Under the pieces are notes generated by a model that saw only the letters and a program-made list of their open reading frames with translations, did no database searches and was not told the DNA's origin. Source: Prunella strophiata (taxonomy: Eukaryota > Chordata > Aves > Passeriformes > Prunellidae). From it: a stretch of DNA of 64,000 bases. Location of the stretch: positions 1,922,001-1,986,000 of the forward strand of contig JAZBQD010000034.1 of assembly GCA_036583965.1 (NCBI GenBank). Reading direction: 5' to 3'. Shown piece after piece: positions 47,196 to 58,815 of this stretch. The first letter of the stretch is position 1. Every line of letters starts with the position of its first letter. A program made the position numbers and the translations under genes.

Positions 47196-48202
47196 TCGGG
47201 AAAACATCGGGAAAACATCGGGAAAACATCGGGAAAACATCGGGAAAACATCGGGAAAACATCGGGAAAACATCGGGAAAACATCGGGAAAACATCGGGA
47301 AAACATCGGGAAAACATCGGGAAAACATCGGGAAAACATCGGGAAAACATCGGGAAAACATCGGGAAAACATCGGGAAAACATCGGGAAAACATCGGGAA
47401 AACATCGGGAAAACATCGGGAAAACATCGGGAAAACATCGGGAAAACATCGGGAAAACATCGGGAAAACATCGGGAAAACATCGGGAAAACATCGGGAAA
47501 ACATCGGGAAAACATCGGGAAAACATCGGGAAAACATCGGGAAAACATCGGGAAAACATCGGGAAAACATCGGGAAAACATCGGGAAAACATCGGGAAAA
47601 CATCGGGAAAACATCGGGAAAACATCGGGAAAACATCGGGAAAACATCGGGAAAACATCGGGAAAACATCGGGAAAACATCGGGAAAACATCGGGAAAAC
47701 ATCGGGAAAACATCGGGAAAACATCGGGAAAACATCGGGAAAACATCGGGAAAACATCGGGAAAACATCGGGAAAACATCGGGAAAACATCGGGAAAACA
47801 TCGGGAAAACATCGGGAAAACATCGGGAAAACATCGGGAAAACATCGGGAAAACATCGGGAAAACATCGGGAAAACATCGGGAAAACATCGGGAAAACAT
47901 CGGGAAAACATCGGGAAAACATCGGGAAAACATCGGGAAAACATCGGGAAAACATCGGGAAAACATCGGGAAAACATCGGGAAAACATCGGGAAAACATC
48001 GGGAAAACATCGGGAAAACATCGGGAAAACATCGGGAAAACATCGGGAAAACATCGGGAAAACATCGGGAAAACATCGGGAAAACATCGGGAAAACATCG
48101 GGAAAACATCGGGAAAACATCGGGAAAACATCGGGAAAACATCGGGAAAACATCGGGAAAACATCGGGAAAACATCGGGAAAACATCGGGAAAACATCGG
48201 GA
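47196..48202 (+). repeat. 11-bp satellite array, about 91 copies
   Basis: Unit ATCGGGAAAAC. I see no variant unit across about 1 kb, in contrast to every other array in the window. As 11 is not divisible by three and the unit has no stop on either strand, all six frames are open, giving spurious frames of 400-680 codons. It runs directly into the pentanucleotide array at its right end. Confidence 0.98.
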
Positions 48203-48625
48203 AGGGAAGGGAAGGGAAGGGAAGGGAAGGGAAGGGAAGGGAAGGGAAGGGAAGGGAAGGGAAGGGAAGGGAAGGGAAGGGAAGGGAAGGGAAGGAAGGG
48301 AAGGGAAGGGAAGGGAAGGGAAGGGAAGGAAGGGAAGGGAAGGGAAGGGAAGGGAAGGGAAGGGAAGGGAAGGGAAGGGAAGGGAAGGGAAGGGAAGGGA
48401 AGGGAAGGGAAGGGAAGGGAAGGGAAGGGAAGGGAAGGGAAGGGAAGGGAAGGGAAGGGAAGGGAAGGAAGGGAAGGGAAGGGAAGGGAAGGAAGGGAAG
48501 GGAAGGGAAGGAAGGGAAGGGAAGGGAAGGGAAGGGAAGGGAAGGGAAGGGAAGGGAAGGGAAGGGAAGGGAAGGGAAGGAAGGGAAGGGAAGGGAAGGG
48601 AAGGGAAGGGAAGGGAAGGGAAGGG
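48198..48625 (+). repeat. AAGGG-type pentanucleotide array
   Basis: About 428 bases of GGGAA repeats with six shortened GGAA units (near 48291, 48325, 48466, 48490, 48510 and 48578). The GGGAA core is shared with the adjacent 11-bp unit, so this array probably grew out of the last 11-mer. Runs of three G every two bases make the plus strand a strong G-quadruplex candidate. Confidence 0.97.
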
Positions 48626-49314
48626 TGCTGTGCTGTCAGCAGGAGATGGAGAGTGGCTCAGCAGGGCCTGACCCTGTGCCAGCTGTGCCTCCTTCCCTCC
48701 CTCCGACTCTCTTTCCTGCAGGGCCGTGACAGAGACTTGTGGGGGGAGCAGGAGGTGCAGGAGGGGTGTGGAGTTGCCCATTCCTGATCCCTCATTCCCA
48801 TTCCCTGCTGGATCTGGGCTCAGGAATGTCCTGAGGGAGAAGAGAGCACCACGCTGTCCTTTGGAAGGCCCCAGATTCCCCCAACAAGACCCACAGAGGG
48901 TCCTCACCCCCTCTGAGGCAGCACAAGCCTCCTCCCCTCCAGGCTCTGGCTCCCAAGGCTGGGGGGCAGCCGTGCCCTCATTCCTGGGCAGGGATGCAGC
49001 AGGGTGGGAAGGGATGCAGAGCTCACCCTGCAGACACCCACCCGACCCCGGGTCACCCCCCCTGCTCGGGGGGACCTCAGGGCTGGGGGCGCTGCCAGGG
49101 CCCAGCCGGGGTGGCAGGATCAATACTCACGTGAGCCAGAGGATCCCAGGGAGCAGGAAGGGCTCTGTCCACCTCTCCCCCTGGCTCGGTGGCAGCAGCA
49201 CCAGCGCCTCTGGAAGGCGCTTGGCCCCTTTAACCCTTTCCTGGCGGGGCTGGCTGCCAGCGGGCCGGGTCCCCCCGCGCCCCCCGGCTCCGGCGGGAGG
49301 CAATCAGCGCGCGC

Positions 49315-49500
49315 TGCGGAGCGGCGCTTTTCTTCTCTAATCTTCTTATTTCATTTCAGCATTTACAATACAGCCAGCCCGTAATCCTGACATCAAACAC
49401 GCCACGCGCGCTTCCAAGCCGCGCCGACGTCAGGCAGCGCGAGCGCTGGCAGGAGCTGCCAGCTCCGACGGCTGCAGATAACGCAGAGAAAGACGAGGAA
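49315..49500. promoter_or_regulatory. Candidate regulatory island after a CpG-rich stretch
   Basis: CpG-dense 49250-49325 (GGCAATCAGCGCGCGCTGCG) followed by TCTTCTTATTTCATTTCAGC, ATTTACAATACAGCCAGCCC. It could be an upstream promoter for either gene. Confidence 0.33.
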
Positions 49501-50109
49501 AGCGGCTCTGCCGGCGGGGTGAGCTGGCACCGCGCCCTCCAGAGCCCTCGGGACAGCCACAGGGTGCCCCTCGGGTGCAGGAGCCACGCTGGGGTGAGCT
49601 GGGTGCAGGTTTGGTCTCCAGCGAGGGGTTGGAGTCACTCAAAGAGGCAGGGCTGGGTGACCCTGCTGGTGCCCACTCGTCCTCCCCTCTCTGCCCTGGA
49701 GCTGCCACGGAGCTCTGGCATCCTGGGGAGCAGAGCTGCACACCTTTAGGTGGTCTCAGTGCCACCCCATCCTGTGCCACGGGCAAGGGGGCAGGGCCAT
49801 CCCAGTGCTCGAGGCTTTTCCCAGTCTCCACTGGAGCATCCTTTGGTTTCCAGGCACAGCAGCTGGACCCTGGCTGGGGTGCCAGGGAATCCATCTGGGA
49901 TGCTGGAATGTGCCCCCTCCCCAGCAGGAGGGCAGGGCTTGGGGTGGGGGACAGCCTGTGACACCCAGCACCCACAGGATCACCTCATGGGTGCACTGGG
50001 CTGGTGGCAGAGACCCAAGGGCTGGAGAGCCCACGGTGCCCATGAGTCCCTTTCCCCAGTCCCATCACCAGCTCCTCTTTGATGGACACCAGCTGCTGGC
50101 ACAGGAATT

Positions 50110-50305
50110 CCTGAGGCTGGGCAGGCCCTGGCACAGGGTGCCCAGAGCAGCTGTGGCTGCCCCTGGATCCCTGGCAGTGCCCAAGGCCAGGCTGGACTTG
50201 GGAGGGCTGGGAGCCTGGGGTGGTGGAAGGTGTCCCTGCCCAGGGAAGGAGATGAACTTTGAGGTGCCTTCCAACCCAAACCGAATCTTTCTGGGAATCT
50301 GTGTG
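50110..50305 (+). mobile_element. CR1 3'-end fragment
   Basis: GGCAGGCCCTGGCACAGGGT, GGATCCCTGGCAGTGCCCAA and the tail AGATGAACTTTGAGGTGCCT then TTCCAACCCAAACCGAATC, in sense. The head is lost. Confidence 0.85.
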
Positions 50306-50860
50306 ACACTTCCCTGCTCCCACTGCAGTGACACTGATCCAGCAGCCTTTGCAGAGTCCCTGGGGTGGCTTTTCCTTCCCAGCCTGGTGTCCTGAACGGA
50401 TTTGCAGCTGCTGGGAGATTCCTGGAGTTTCCTTGGAGCTGAAATATTCTGCATGGCTGCATCAGGGGAGGGGGATGGAGGGTGAGAGAGGCAGGAAAAT
50501 GATGAATCCCCTCTCAGGCCCTGCTGAGGATGGGACTCCTGCCCGTCTCATGGCAGTTCCTGAGGGCACCCCAAGGCTCAGTGAGGCTTTGCCCTGTGCC
50601 AGGCTGGTGTCCTGTGCCCTCATGGCTTTGCCATCCTCTTCCTCAGCCCATGGAGGAGGAAGGAGCCCAGCAAACACTGACCCTGCCTGCACTGGCAGCA
50701 CCAGGGGAGGTGAGGAATGAGCAGGAGGAGAAGGACTCGTGTCCCCTTACTCTGTGCCAGGTGGGCACCGGTTCTGCTGTGGGGTCACCTCCCCCAGAAC
50801 AGTCTCAGGTCTAATCCGTGTCTCAATATTTGGGATTTAATCAGCACTGAAATAAGTAGC

Positions 50861-50902
50861 TTCTTCTTCTTCTTTTTTTTTTTTTTTTTTTTTTTTTTTC
50901 CT
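50861..50902 (+). repeat. TTC / poly(T) tract
   Basis: TTCTTCTTCTTC followed by about 27 T and CC. Confidence 0.9.
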
Positions 50903-51229
50903 CTTTTAAGGCAGCGAAGAGCTGCGACTCAATAGGAATTAATTTGCCTAATTAGCGTCTTTGGGAAGCTCTCCCTGCCGCGCATGCCCCGATTCCAGGG
51001 GGAGATTCCAGGGCTCGGGGACGCGCTGCCGAGGCTGTGCCTGCTGGGCGCTGCCCAGGGTCCTTCCCCAGCTCCTCCTGCCGCTCCAGACAGCGCTGCC
51101 CCGCATCCCGCAGGGTCCCGCCACCATCGGGGGTGCCCATCGCCGTGGTGGCACCGCCGGGGTCCTGCCGGGCTGGGCACGGGGCGGGGGCCGGCCCGGG
51201 GGTGCGGGAGCGGGCGGCTGCCAGGGAAG

Positions 51230-51560
51230 ATGAATGGTTTTAATCACACCGCTTACAGGGCACCATCTGAAGTTTCGTGTAAGTTATGATAGCGACAGTT
51301 TGCACGAAAATTGTATTTCCAGGCTTCATTGACTGGCTTAATGAGAATCTTTACGTGTCAGATATTAAATTAAGAAATTAAAGAGCTGTTTCGGTGTGTA
51401 TAGACTCCTTCCCTCGCACTGAGCTGCTTCTTCCAGATCAATCAGGAACGCGCCTCTAGAAAAGATGGGAGAAGCCTTTGATTTTCTGTCACCGGGGAAG
51501 TGAATCTAACACGCGTTGGCACCTAATTCATGTTTTATTAAAAGGCATGAGGTGGATGCT
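51230..51560. promoter_or_regulatory. Candidate conserved noncoding element (strongest-looking)
   Basis: Over 300 bases of unique, non-GC-rich sequence: GAATGGTTTTAATCACACCG, GTGTAAGTTATGATAGCGAC, TTGACTGGCTTAATGAGAAT, GATATTAAATTAAGAAATTA. It has no repeat character and no open frame, and its composition differs strikingly from both sides. Confidence 0.48.
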
Positions 51561-51904
51561 GCCGGCCCCCGCCTCTGCCCGCTGCCCTCTCCCGGAGGAG
51601 GAGCAGCCCCGGCGCCGCCACCCGGCGCTGCCTGGCTGTCACACGTGTCCCAAATGCCAGCATCCCGGCGCTGGGGACACCACGAGGTGCCAGAGATTAA
51701 GGTCAGCTTGGAACAAGCCACGTTGGAATCGGCAGGTTGGGAAATGTTGCTGCTCTCCTGTGTGGGATCTCTGCTTTCCTTCCTGTGCTGGCTGAGTTTG
51801 ACCTGAATTCCCTGATCCTTTGGAGCTCTTCCCTCTGATTTTGCTGGGAATGGGTGCCTGGCCAGCTGGGAACTCCCCAGCTGGAATGGGGACAATGTCA
51901 CAGC

Positions 51905-52270
51905 CATGGGGAGGGACTCAGGTGGCCAGAGGACGTGGAGCAGAGCTGGGCATGGCCAGGCCCTTGGGCACAGTGAGCTGGATGGGGCAGAGAATCCCTG
52001 AATGCCACAGACACTGCAGATAAACTCCTGGCACAGGGATGTGGAGAGTGACCCCGAGATCAGGGAGCCCAGGGATCGATGTCCCAAGGCAGGGACACCC
52101 AGGGACAGCAGGGATCAATGCCTCAGGTGGGGACAGCCAGGGACACACCAGGGATAAATGGCCCTGGATGGCCTCAGTCAGGGACACCAGGGATAAATCC
52201 CCTGTTCAGAGGCATGCAGGGACACTGGAGATAACTCCTGGAGCAGGGACATGCTGAGACAGTGCAGAGA
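51905..52270 (+). repeat. Degenerate minisatellite
   Basis: Recurring CAGGGACACCAGGGATAAAT and CAGGGACA words with 30-45 base spacing; diverged. Confidence 0.55.
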
Positions 52271-52604
52271 CTGGGGACGCCAGTCAGCTCAGTGAGAGTG
52301 GCTGTGTTTCCTGAGCCACCTGGAGCCTGTCACAGAGGACCCTGAGGACACTTTGGTCACAGAAGGGGGACAGGGCTCTCTTAGGATGCTTGAATGAGGC
52401 CCAGCCCCTGGTGCTCAGCACACCTGGAGCTCTCCCAGTCCCCCCACCCCATCTGCACCTTCCCAAGCTGAAGGTGAGGAGAGGAAGGTGCTGTTCCAGA
52501 CTATCTGTCAGGGCAGGAAACACCCCCCCTCTGGGCCCTGAGCACCACCATCCATCTTCTGCTCCCTGAGCCAGCCCCAGCTTCTCCTTGTGCAGGGAAA
52601 CTCG

Positions 52605-52740
52605 GAGTCAACAGCTTAATTTGGCACTACTCTGAGCAGTGACATCGTGTGCCGTGTCACCATCGATTCCCAGCCACACAGCCCCATCAGTCATTCGGCC
52701 TTTTCCACTTTTTGATATTACAAATGAAAGGGATCAACCT
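52605..52740. promoter_or_regulatory. Candidate conserved noncoding element
   Basis: GTCAACAGCTTAATTTGGCA and TTTTTGATATTACAAATGAA; directly left of the 54-bp array. Confidence 0.33.
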
Positions 52741-52779
52741 CCCTGCAGTCCTGGGCTGGGCTGGCTGGGTGTTCCTGGG

Positions 52780-53200
52780 ACCCTGTGTCCCTGCAGGAGC
52801 CTGCTCCCAGTGTCACCAGTGTCACTCCCTGGGTCCCTGTGTCCCTGCAGGAGCCTGCTCCCAGTGTCACTAGTGTCACTCCCTGGGTCCCTGTGTCCCT
52901 GCAGGAGCCTGGTCCCAGTGTCAACAGCTCTGTCCCCACTCCCTGGGACTCCTGCAGGAGCCTGCTCCCAGTGTTACCAGCCCTGTGACTCTGTGTGACT
53001 CTGTGTCCCTGCAGGAGCCTGGTCCTAGTGCCACCAGCCCTGTCACCACTCCTTGGGACTCTGTGTCCCTGCAGGAGCCTGCTCCCAGTGTCACCAGTGT
53101 CACTTCCTGGGTCCCTGTGTCCCTGCAGCAGCCTGCTCCCAGTGCCACCAGCCCTGTCCCCACTCCCTGGACTCTGTGTCCCTGCAGGAGCCTTGTCCTG
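52780..53200 (+). repeat. 54-bp minisatellite
   Basis: About eight units: CTGTGTCCCTGCAGGAGCCT, GCTCCCAGTGTCACCAGTGT, CACTCCCTGGGTC, with shortened CCAGCCCTGTCCCCACTCC variants. Confidence 0.93.
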
Positions 53201-53449
53201 GTGCCACTCACAGCGTTGCTCCCACATCCCTTGGGACACTTGTGGGTGCAAAAGGGATGTGGGAGAAGCTGGAGCCACGGTGCCCCCTCCAACAAGGACT
53301 GAGTGCCGGGATGCCTGCGGGGATGATGCCCCGCGGCTCCCGGCCCAGCAGGAGCTCGGTGTCGCTGTCCCCAGGCGTGGCCAGGCTGGCCGAGGTGCCA
53401 TCACCGCCTCCCAGCCCACCCCGGCAGCCGGGCACCCCGCTGGCCCTGC

Positions 53450-53575
53450 CTAAACGTCTCATTAAAGGGATTTGCGGGGCTGCTGAGCCGGGCTGTAATC
53501 TGGCGCTTACCGTTCATTTGTTCCAGCGTCTCAGGCAGTCGGCAAAGGTCGTTGGATCTTTAATTACGGGGAGAC
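53450..53575. promoter_or_regulatory. Candidate conserved noncoding element
   Basis: CGTCTCATTAAAGGGATTTG, GGGCTGTAATCTGGCGCTTA and GGATCTTTAATTACGGGGAG. Confidence 0.4.
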
Positions 53576-54154
53576 GAGCGGCGGGCGCAGCGGGAGCAGC
53601 AGCGGCTGCGGGCAGGCGGCCCGAGAGCGGCGAGGAGCGCGGCTAACGAGGGAGACGCTTCCTGCCCTGGGGACACGAGCCGCCTTGTCACCGCGGCCTT
53701 GTCACAGCCAGCCAACCCACGGCCTGGCTGCGCAGCGACCGCAGCCTTGCCTGGCATTGTCCCCGTCCCGTCCTCCTCCTTCTCGGCGGTGTCACCCGCC
53801 CCGCAGCGCCGGCACGGCCCGGCTCGCCTCCTTCCCACTCCTCCCGAGCTGTGTGACACGATGGCTGCCCAGCCTGGATGCGTGGCAGGGCTGTGCCTGT
53901 GCCAGGATCAGCAGGCAAGCCAGAATTCCCAGCTGGCCAAACCCCTGGCATGTGCTGATCCCGGACAGGAGCCTGTGGGTGCTCCCTGCCCCCAAAGCCG
54001 TGTCGGGGGAGGTGGTGCCTGTGGGAGCACTGGGGGCAGGCTGTGAGTGCCTGTGTGCAGCTCCCAGGGCTGAGCAAACCGGGGCTGAGGGGTGTTCGAG
54101 CCCCTGGGGTGTTTCCCGAATGCCCCATGCCACAGAAAATGTGTGGGTGTGTGC

Positions 54155-54285
54155 ACAGACGTGGCTTGGATGGAGCTCTGAGCCACCCGGGATGGTGCAA
54201 AGTGTCCTGCCCGTGGCAGGGGGTGGAATGAGATGAACTTTGAGGTCCTTTCCAGCCCAACCCGCTCTGGGATTCCGTGATTTTA
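54155..54285 (+). mobile_element. CR1 tail remnant
   Basis: GGCTTGGATGGAGCTCTGAG, GGGGGTGGAATGAGATGAAC, TTTGAGGTCCTTTCCAGCCC and a decayed terminal repeat GATTCCGTGATTTTATGA, in sense. Confidence 0.8.
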
Positions 54286-55189
54286 TGACCAGGCTGAATT
54301 CCAAGTGTACCCAGGCACACCCCACTCCACGTGTGACCACCGAGCGCTTGTGCCACACGGAGCCGTGGGGTGTTCGTGTGAGTCCCCAGGGTGTCACGGG
54401 GCTGGCAGGGCTCCAGCGAGCGGGTGGCAGCAGGATGGGCTGCGGGGAATGTCACCCCATTGTCCCTCCCCTGCGTCGGAGCCATCCCGCCCCGCGCGGT
54501 CATTAACGGGCTGTCACCTCCCGTGCTGACAGCCGGATCAGCGCCTGACTCCGGCAGCGAGGCGCTCGGGGCTGCGGTGGTCTTGGGGTGACAGGCAGGA
54601 TTGTGCTGTCACCTCTGTCCCCCTGCCCTGCTCTGCCTGGCCCCGTCCCCCCGGCCTGGGGGTGCCCGGGTGACACCCTGCAGCGCTCCCGCTGTCCCCA
54701 CGGGCTGCCAAACGTGCTGGGGGCTGCAAAGGCTCTGCCCTCCGCTGCCAGGGGTCCCTGCGGCGCTCGGAGTGCCCCCGGGGCTGGCTGCAGCCTGAGT
54801 GACAGCCTGTCGCGTTAATGAGCCGCGCTGCCAGGCCGGATGGCTGACACCCGCGGCCACCTCCTCGGGCCATCCCCGAGGGCTCGCCACCGTCAGGCTC
54901 GGCCGGGGGAGCTCTGGGGCGGTTGGGGGTGACACTGATGCCGTCCTTTCTCCTGAACGTCCCTGGGAAGCTGCCTGGCTGTGCCTGAGCCCGGCAGGCT
55001 GAGGTTTCCAGGAGGTGCAGGGCGCTGCCCGTGAGTGTGCAGGGACGCAGGAGTGTCCCCTGCCTGTCCCCAGCCACCCTGGGCAGGGCAGAAGGGGCTG
55101 GAGACAGGCTGAGCCCGGCCAGGGCTGCAGGTCACGGTGGGCACTGGGCACCCTGAGGGATTCTGGGGCACAGCATCATCCTCCCACCG

Positions 55190-55437
55190 TTCCTGGAGCA
55201 TCCTCTGCCTCAGCACCAGCATGTCTGGAGCATCCTCCTGCCTTGGCATGGCAGCTCTGGAGCGTCCTCTGACTCAGTATCACCATTTTTGGAGCATCCT
55301 CCTGCCTCAGTCCTACCCTTCTAGAGCATCCCCTTGCCTCAGCATTTCTGGAGCATCCTCTGGTGTCAGCATCAGCATTTCTGGAGCATCCTGTGCCTTG
55401 GCATCACCGTTTCTGGAGCATCCTCTGCTCAGTTCCT
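55190..55437 (+). repeat. 31-33 bp minisatellite
   Basis: Eight units opening TCTGGAGCATCCTCTGCCT and ending AGCATCACCATTT, with small length changes. Confidence 0.93.
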
Positions 55438-56119
55438 GTATCACTGCAGCTGTGCCCACAGTGCCAATTCCAGCTCCCAGCCCCATCCTTTTCACCATGA
55501 GAGTCCTCATGCTGTGTTTCCCTGTCTCCTCTCCCTTCCTCCCACGTCTCGCTGACTCCCTTGAAGCCTCACATGCCTAATCCTCTTGTTAGCCTCTCCC
55601 TTCATCTAAAACCAATATGCAGCTGAATGCTGGAGATAATTAATTGATCAATTAGATAGAGAACTGCCTGTGCTTGTGGCACTGAACACACGGAGGAGGG
55701 GGGGGCTGTGCCAGCACACCTGGCAGTGCCCACGCCTGAGTGAGGGAGTGCTGTGTCCACCCTGGCTGTGCTTGGTGTCCCCAGTGGAGGGGACAGGCCA
55801 CCAGCCAAGGTGTGCACAGGTGCAGGTCAAGGCACCTCATCCCTGTGCCACATACACCGTGTGACACAGTGACACCAAAGCTGGGAGGGTGCAAAGGCTC
55901 CAAATCCTGCCCAGGGGGCTTCTTCACCCTGGCATCCCCTGGTCCCCAGCACTGCACTCCTCCTGGTTGCTGCTCTGCCTGGGTGCCCCCAACCACCCCA
56001 GAGCACACTGTGGGGTGCTGAGCACCTGGAGGGCTCCCAGCTGTCAGGGTGGGGTCCCAGCTGTCAGAGTGAGGGTCCCAGCACCCCGAGGGGGGGCTGC
56101 CAGGGAGGCAGGGTGTCGC

Positions 56120-56470
56120 AGGGAAGTAAATAATGCAGCAAACCCATGTCTGCCAACCCCCTCCTCCCTGAGCTTTGAAAAGCAACACATTACCCTGATC
56201 TCCAGACATGAGTTTTTGTCACCAAACAGGGTGATGAGGAGACTTTGAAGCAAATACAAACACCGGGAAAGGGAATACATAAGAAGAGAGTCGCGTGTTC
56301 TCTTCAGAAAACAATTGCGGTGTCAACTGCACGGAGCAGCTCCGCGGAGGGGGAGCTGCTAACCAGGAACCTGACAGCCCCAAACGCTGGGAATTCTCAT
56401 CCAGAGAAGGAAATCATCCCTCTGCTGACAGGGCTGCAGCATCTTCCCCTTTCCAGGTCACACAGACAAC
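56120..56470. other. Island before the second gap, possible ARAP3 5' exon or element
   Basis: AT-richer unique sequence (CAGGGTGATGAGGAGACTTT, GAATACATAAGAAGAGAGTC, AGAAAACAATTGCGGTGTCA) leading into the C-rich gap edge, with CCCTTTCCAG|GTCACA near 56457. It could be a noncoding 5' exon of ARAP3 or a regulatory element; nothing decides between them. Confidence 0.3.
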
Positions 56471-56492
56471 CCGTCCGCCCCCCCCCCGCCCC

Positions 56493-56992
56493 NNNNNNNN
56501 NNNNNNNNNNNNNNNNNNNNNNNNNNNNNNNNNNNNNNNNNNNNNNNNNNNNNNNNNNNNNNNNNNNNNNNNNNNNNNNNNNNNNNNNNNNNNNNNNNNN
56601 NNNNNNNNNNNNNNNNNNNNNNNNNNNNNNNNNNNNNNNNNNNNNNNNNNNNNNNNNNNNNNNNNNNNNNNNNNNNNNNNNNNNNNNNNNNNNNNNNNNN
56701 NNNNNNNNNNNNNNNNNNNNNNNNNNNNNNNNNNNNNNNNNNNNNNNNNNNNNNNNNNNNNNNNNNNNNNNNNNNNNNNNNNNNNNNNNNNNNNNNNNNN
56801 NNNNNNNNNNNNNNNNNNNNNNNNNNNNNNNNNNNNNNNNNNNNNNNNNNNNNNNNNNNNNNNNNNNNNNNNNNNNNNNNNNNNNNNNNNNNNNNNNNNN
56901 NNNNNNNNNNNNNNNNNNNNNNNNNNNNNNNNNNNNNNNNNNNNNNNNNNNNNNNNNNNNNNNNNNNNNNNNNNNNNNNNNNNNNNNNNNNN
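56493..56992. other. Assembly gap, 500 N
   Basis: Exactly 500 N, preceded by a C-rich run (CCGTCCGCCCCCCCCCCGCC). It lies 1.8 kb upstream of the first visible ARAP3 exon, so it may hide a GC-rich 5' exon. Confidence 1.
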
Positions 56993-56999
56993 CAGATCG

Positions 57000-58800
57000 G
57001 CCTCAGCAGGACAGAGAGGTGGCACAGCAGTGTCTGTGTCACCCCACGGAGCTCAGGGGACTGGGTCAGGATCACCAGGCACCGTGGGTGGGCTTTGCTT
57101 GTCCCTGCCGGATGCTCAGTGCCCTCTGTCTCTTCACAGCTTCATTGACTGTCAGTCCCAGCTCAGGAAGGGGCTGTCAGGGATTTTTTTCCCGTTTTCC
57201 TCTTGCCCTGACCCATTCCGTGGGTCTGCCTCCCACTCAGCCCTGGCTCTCCAGGCTGCTGGCTGTGTGTGACTCAGAGTCCTCAGCCACACCGTTCCCT
57301 GTCCAGTCCTTCCTGAAGCATCTGCAGACGAGGCTGGGATTCCAGCCAGATGAGTCACCCTGCCAAGGCTCTGTTGTGCTAATTAAACAGCGATTTTCCT
57401 TGTGCTCCCAGCCTCGAGGCCAGCCAGGGCCATTTCTTGTCTTTCCTGGAGCCACACAGGCTGTGTTCCCTCTCCATCCCCTCCTCAGCCCCCTCACTGC
57501 CCCACTTCTCTGGAGCTGGGATGGCTCCAGCCCAGCATCTTCCCAGGCACATTTTGGGCTTGCTTCCTGTCCCATGTGGACCAGGCACATCTGGTGTCCA
57601 ATGGCCTCAGAAGGTGCCTGTCCAGGGCCTGTCCTAGCATGAGGCAAAAACAGGTGCTGGGAGAGTTTAGGAGTGTTTGGGGTTCTTCTCCTGATCCTGA
57701 AGCTTCTTCAGTGACCTTACACTGGAGACATTTTCTCACATTCTCTGGGTTTCTTCTCCAAAAATGTCTCCATCTCCAAGGAGGATTCCCACAGCTCACC
57801 TGCTCCTCTCCCACGTGCTTCTGCACCTTGCTCCTGCTGGCTTTGTCTGCTGTCACCCAGCTCCTGAGGCTGAAGCAGTGATGGCCAAGAGAGCCCTTCC
57901 AGTTCTCCTCATGACCCTGCCCCCATCAGTCCCCCCATCCCCTGGAGGTGCCCAGTTTGCTCAGGTGCTCCTCAGACAGAAGCTGGGACAAGTCTTGGAT
58001 CATCCCTGTTGCCTTTTTAGGAGCCTTCCCTTTGTCCTGGCACTGGATTGCTCAGGGGAATTTGGCATGGGTGCTGTCCTGTGGGTGCTGGGGTGTCCCA
58101 GCTGCCACAACTCTCTTCCTGCCCATCACCATTGCACCTGGGCAAGCCCTCTGTGAGCTCCTGGGACTGTCAGACATTTTCCAGCACATTTCCTTTCCAG
58201 GGAAAGAAAAACTGCCTGGCTGAGAGGGCTGATGGGAAGGGACAGGCTTTGTTTATTTTTATAATTTCCTTTTATTGTTACGGGCTGGAGAGTCCCAGCA
58301 GGGCTGGCTGGGGGTTTGGCATGGCTTCCCAAGGAAAGGAGAGGGATGCAGGAGTTCCACCAGCCCAGGGTTTTGGCTGGACACAAGAGCAGGCACAAAG
58401 GTGTCGTGGCAGGAGTTTCACAGTGCTGGGAATGATGGAGGGGCAGAGGGAGGGAGCAGCTGGGGGGGGTTGTGCAGCAGAGAGCAGGATTTGGGATTGG
58501 GGATCTGCCTGGCTTCCTTTTGCTGCTTGTGAAGAGAGGAAGGAGGTGATGCCAGGGGTTTGGAGGCGTGTGGTGGTGGCCCGTGTGACATTCCCTAAAG
58601 CAGGGAAGCCCCAGCCTTTGTGCCATCACGTAGGACTGGCTGAGCCTCGGGCAGCAGGTGGCCACGGGGCTCCTGGGCACTCCCGGAGATGCAAACCCCA
58701 ACATCCCCGAGTGCCCCAGGCAGGCCAGGAGCAGTGCCAGGTGTCCCCAGGCGGGGTGGGACTGCCCAGGAGTGTGCTGTGCTGCCCAGCCCCCTCCCAG
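57000..58800. other. Sequence upstream of the first visible ARAP3 exon
   Basis: Presumed ARAP3 intron or 5' flank. I see no exon, no CR1 tail and no array. Only short AT-rich pieces stand out (GTGCTAATTAAACAGCG at 57377; TTTATTTTTATAATTTCC near 58252). Confidence 0.5.
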
Positions 58801-58815
58801 CCCCTTTTGTCTCAG

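Larger units (their letters stand above)
38541..58815. other. Region between the two genes, no confirmed exon
   Basis: About 20 kb between the divergent STARD10-like and ARAP3 exons. ARAP3 should have upstream coding exons (SAM domain, proline-rich linker) on the plus strand in this interval, but no SAM-like or IYFG-like translation is visible. They may sit in the gap at 56493, or be too diverged or misassembled. The promoters of both genes are presumably here. Confidence 0.6.

Noticed and set aside
46729..49123. Open frames of 400-680 codons on both strands
   Set aside because: All six frames are open because of the 11-bp and 5-bp arrays; they are artefacts of the repeats.
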